From Roseobacter sp. GAI101 (GTDB taxonomy: Bacteria > Pseudomonadota > Alphaproteobacteria > Rhodobacterales > Rhodobacteraceae), in NCBI RefSeq assembly GCF_000156335.1, contig NZ_DS999215.1, forward strand, positions 112,598 to 176,597: a DNA stretch of 64,000 bases, in the 5' to 3' direction. Positions 62,268 through 64,000 of this stretch are shown here, in pieces. The position numbers and the translations under genes are program-made. The notes under the pieces are model-generated. The model had not been told where the DNA came from. It was given only the letters and a program-made list of their open reading frames with translations, and did no database searches. Numbering within the stretch: position 1 is the first letter of the stretch; each line of letters starts with the position of its first letter.

Positions 62268-62825
62268 TTAGCCGCGGTCGTCGACAACCAAGGTAAGACC
62301 GCCCATGCCGTTTGTGCGGACAGCGACAACTTGCTCGGGGGTAAAGCCTTCGGCTTCGACTTGAGCCTTCAGGTCGGCGTTAGCTTCAATGGCTGCACGC
62401 ATATCAGCCACAGACTCTTCTTGTGCTTCCAGCGCTCCATCAAGTGCCGCTGCATTTTCGGAAGTATTGCCTTTGAGCTCTGTCACCGTCACTGTTTGCA
62501 GCTCGCTGTTGGCGTTGAAATCAGTGATTTCTGCTTCAACATCGGCGCTCGTAGACGAATTCGAGCGCAGCTCGGAAATCAGTTGGCCGTAGTTTTCTTT
62601 GGCCAATTCAGTGGTTTTCTTTTCGACTTTGTTGGCTTTGTCCATAGACTTCGACGTTGATGCCGCGCCCGTCACATCAGCGCCAGCAGTCGCGCTTACG
62701 CCCGAATCCGCGGCAGCACTTGCTCCAGCGGCAGCGCCAACACCTACATCGGTGCCTGCGAAGGCTGCTGTGGAAATACCTGTGGCCATAAGACCGGCGA
62801 TCAGTGTTTTTGTTGTAAGTTTCAT
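62268..62825 (-). CDS. Small secreted Ala-rich protein
   Basis: This 185-residue protein has a signal peptide (KLTTKTLIAGLMATGISTAAFAG) and an Ala/Gly/Ser-rich section, then a Glu/Lys-rich helical part (KANKVEKKTTELAKENYGQLI) and a C-terminal section with EAEGFTPEQVVAVRTNGMGG. It resembles no named family. Its location beside a membrane-tethered LuxR regulator and a strong terminator suggests a regulated surface or periplasmic protein; this is inference only. The ATG at 62825 is right for the signal peptide; upstream frame extension to 62948 is not supported. Confidence 0.75.
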   Translation of the reverse strand: MKLTTKTLIAGLMATGISTAAFAGTDVGVGAAAGASAAADSGVSATAGADVTGAASTSKSMDKANKVEKKTTELAKENYGQLISELRSNSSTSADVEAEITDFNANSELQTVTVTELKGNTSENAAALDGALEAQEESVADMRAAIEANADLKAQVEAEGFTPEQVVAVRTNGMGGLTLVVDDRG

Positions 62826-63153
62826 CTGAGTTCTCCTTAGATTTACTGCAAGACACGTTCTGTGCATCCTGGAAATCAAACCCCGAAAATTCAGATACGT
62901 TCCAACCAAAATCCGGGCATGGCAGGAACTTGCCGCGCTCTGGATCAAACAGGCGAAAACTTGCAGACCTTTGATAGTCGGGAGATAGTTCTAGTGGAAC
63001 AGTAGGCCATCTACGAGCTGTTCTTCGTGCGGCATCAACTTGAACAGACCCTTTGCTGCAGCCTTGGTTAGCGGTCCAGTTTCACCTGCTACGCTGCACC
63101 CAGCATCATCACATTGGCAGGAATGGTCACCTTAATTTGGCCTGTCCGTCGTC
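62826..63153. other. Intergenic region upstream of the secreted protein
   Basis: This gap of 328 bp has no gene I can support. It is the likely promoter region of the gene at 62268. Confidence 0.35.
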
Positions 63154-63669
63154 TCAAGCAGCGATTTTGTCGCTCGACACCGTCGTTTCACCCATCAAAT
63201 CATCAATGAACAGGCTCAAAAGCTCCGTATGTCCAGTGACGCCCGCTTTGCGGTAGATGGCATTTGTCTGCGCCTTGATGGTCCCGTCAGAGGTGCCGCG
63301 CAGTCGGGCGATGCTCTTGGCCCGCATGCCCTTGATCATAAACACGGCGACATCTCGTTCGGCGACGGTAAGGTGCCACTTGTCGAAATATTCGTTCAAA
63401 AGGTCAGAAAAATCAGTCGAAATATGCCGTAGCTTTTCTTCGGCTCGATCTGCGCGTCTGATGCTCATGCGGATGGCAACCCATCCCATGACAACACCCA
63501 GCACCAGTCCGATCGCTTGCGGAATAAACTGGTTCTCGAAAAATTCGGGGGTCAAGACGCCAAGCCTCAGATCGAACAGCGTGATCGCTACTCCCGCAAC
63601 GAAAAACAATGTCGCGTTGAACTGGAGCGCCGCGATGATCCAAAGGGTGATTTTCTTATTTTTGGTCAT
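63154..63669 (-). CDS. Membrane-tethered LuxR-type transcriptional regulator
   Basis: This 171-residue protein has two transmembrane helices at the N-terminus (about 8-30 and 45-65), a short basic linker, and a C-terminal LuxR helix-turn-helix (about 98-160: LTVAERDVAVFMIKGMRAKSIA and GTSDGTIKAQTNAIYRKAG). Such one-component membrane regulators sense a membrane signal and act on DNA directly. The neighbouring genes are not clearly its targets. No sensor domain is obvious outside the helices. Confidence 0.8.
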   Translation of the reverse strand: MTKNKKITLWIIAALQFNATLFFVAGVAITLFDLRLGVLTPEFFENQFIPQAIGLVLGVVMGWVAIRMSIRRADRAEEKLRHISTDFSDLLNEYFDKWHLTVAERDVAVFMIKGMRAKSIARLRGTSDGTIKAQTNAIYRKAGVTGHTELLSLFIDDLMGETTVSSDKIAA

Positions 63670-63806
63670 GGTCCGCCTCGCTCGTTACCCACCCGAGGTA
63701 AGGTCAGCCAGACGCGGGGCAAGTCATGTCCGCTATGCGGTGTGATCAGACTTGGTATTTGGCACCCGCCCGCGAGGGGCAGGTGCAGGTTTTCAGACCG
63801 GGCCTA

Positions 63807-64000
63807 TCAGCGTGTGAATTTACGGTCGTCGAGGTCTTCCTTTTGCGTCGGATAGACGGTCACTTCCGCATCGGTAAAGTCTTCTGCGCGGGCTTGGCCA
63901 TCCGTAAAGATCTCCAGGTGCTCTTCAGCAGCTTTTTGCGGCGCGTTTCTGGTCGAATAGGATACGTCGGACGTCACTTTGGACGTGTACCCGATCTGAT
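63807..64000 (-). CDS. 3' end of an unidentified gene running off the window
   Basis: The minus-strand frame is open from 64000 to a stop at 63807 and gives QIGYTSKVTSDVSYST, ENAPQKAA-like charged sequence and TDAEVTVYPTQKEDLDDRKF at the end, a hydrophilic, mixed-charge segment. The start lies outside the window. I do not recognise the family. A G+C-rich imperfect hairpin at about 63761-63785 may terminate it. Confidence 0.5.
   Translation of the reverse strand, partial: QIGYTSKVTSDVSYSTRNAPQKAAEEHLEIFTDGQARAEDFTDAEVTVYPTQKEDLDDRKFTR

Overview
The window looks like chromosomal DNA of an alphaproteobacterium, most probably a marine Roseobacter-group member of the Rhodobacterales. I infer this from the form I carbon monoxide dehydrogenase cluster, the TRAP and polyamine/peptide ABC uptake systems, the G+C-rich third codon positions and the frequent ATGA/GTGA gene overlaps. 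I saw no rRNA, tRNA or CRISPR array.

Layout. (1) 106-6060, minus strand: a 1488-residue CheB-CheR-PAS-histidine kinase-receiver hybrid, an HdeD-type membrane protein and a glycine-zipper stress-type protein. (2) 6259-14852, plus strand: a compact aerobic CO oxidation cluster, coxC (MHYT-LytTR regulator), coxM-S-L (form I enzyme), coxD-E-F (active-site maturation), an extra 35-codon ORF ending in Cys-Cys, and coxG. A 20-bp-period direct repeat upstream of coxM is a good candidate CoxC operator. (3) 14884-15801: a stand-alone 3-hydroxyacyl-CoA dehydrogenase-like enzyme. (4) 15923-29325: a surface polysaccharide / type I secretion region with a PrtD-type ABC exporter, two large beta-helix proteins, Wzy-like and Wzx-like membrane proteins, an acyltransferase, a methyltransferase and a glycosyltransferase. 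Its HlyD/PrtE-type adaptor gene carries an in-frame TAA stop.

(5) 30290-47714: an amine/peptide uptake and catabolism region. PotABCD-type genes (minus) are followed by a block of an AGXT2L-like aminotransferase/phospholyase, an APH-fold kinase, an M20 deacylase, a ThDP enzyme and an HDAC-fold acetylpolyamine amidohydrolase. A divergent GntR/FCD regulator, a family-5 peptide-type ABC transporter and an SDR dehydrogenase lie on the plus strand. The gene set suggests import of an N-acylated amine or amino alcohol, deacylation, ATP-dependent phosphorylation, PLP-dependent phosphate elimination and oxidation. The substrate is unknown. (6) 48067-54619: Ca/Na-type antiporter, MFS transporter, aldo/keto reductase, a secreted Gly-rich coiled-coil protein and an unrecognised permease.

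(7) 55037-58799 is a decay zone: an intact TetR regulator beside an RND efflux operon collapsed into a frameshifted adaptor/outer-membrane-factor chimera, then IS6-type transposase tails and terminal repeats around an N-terminally truncated, antitoxin-less ccdB. (8) 58803-64000: a TakP-like TRAP binding protein convergent with its DctQM permeases, a small secreted Ala-rich protein, a membrane-tethered LuxR regulator and the 3' end of an unidentified gene running off the window.

The strongest leads are the CoxC operator and Cys-Cys mini-ORF in the CO cluster, the kinase-phospholyase-deacylase amine pathway, and the collapsed RND operon.
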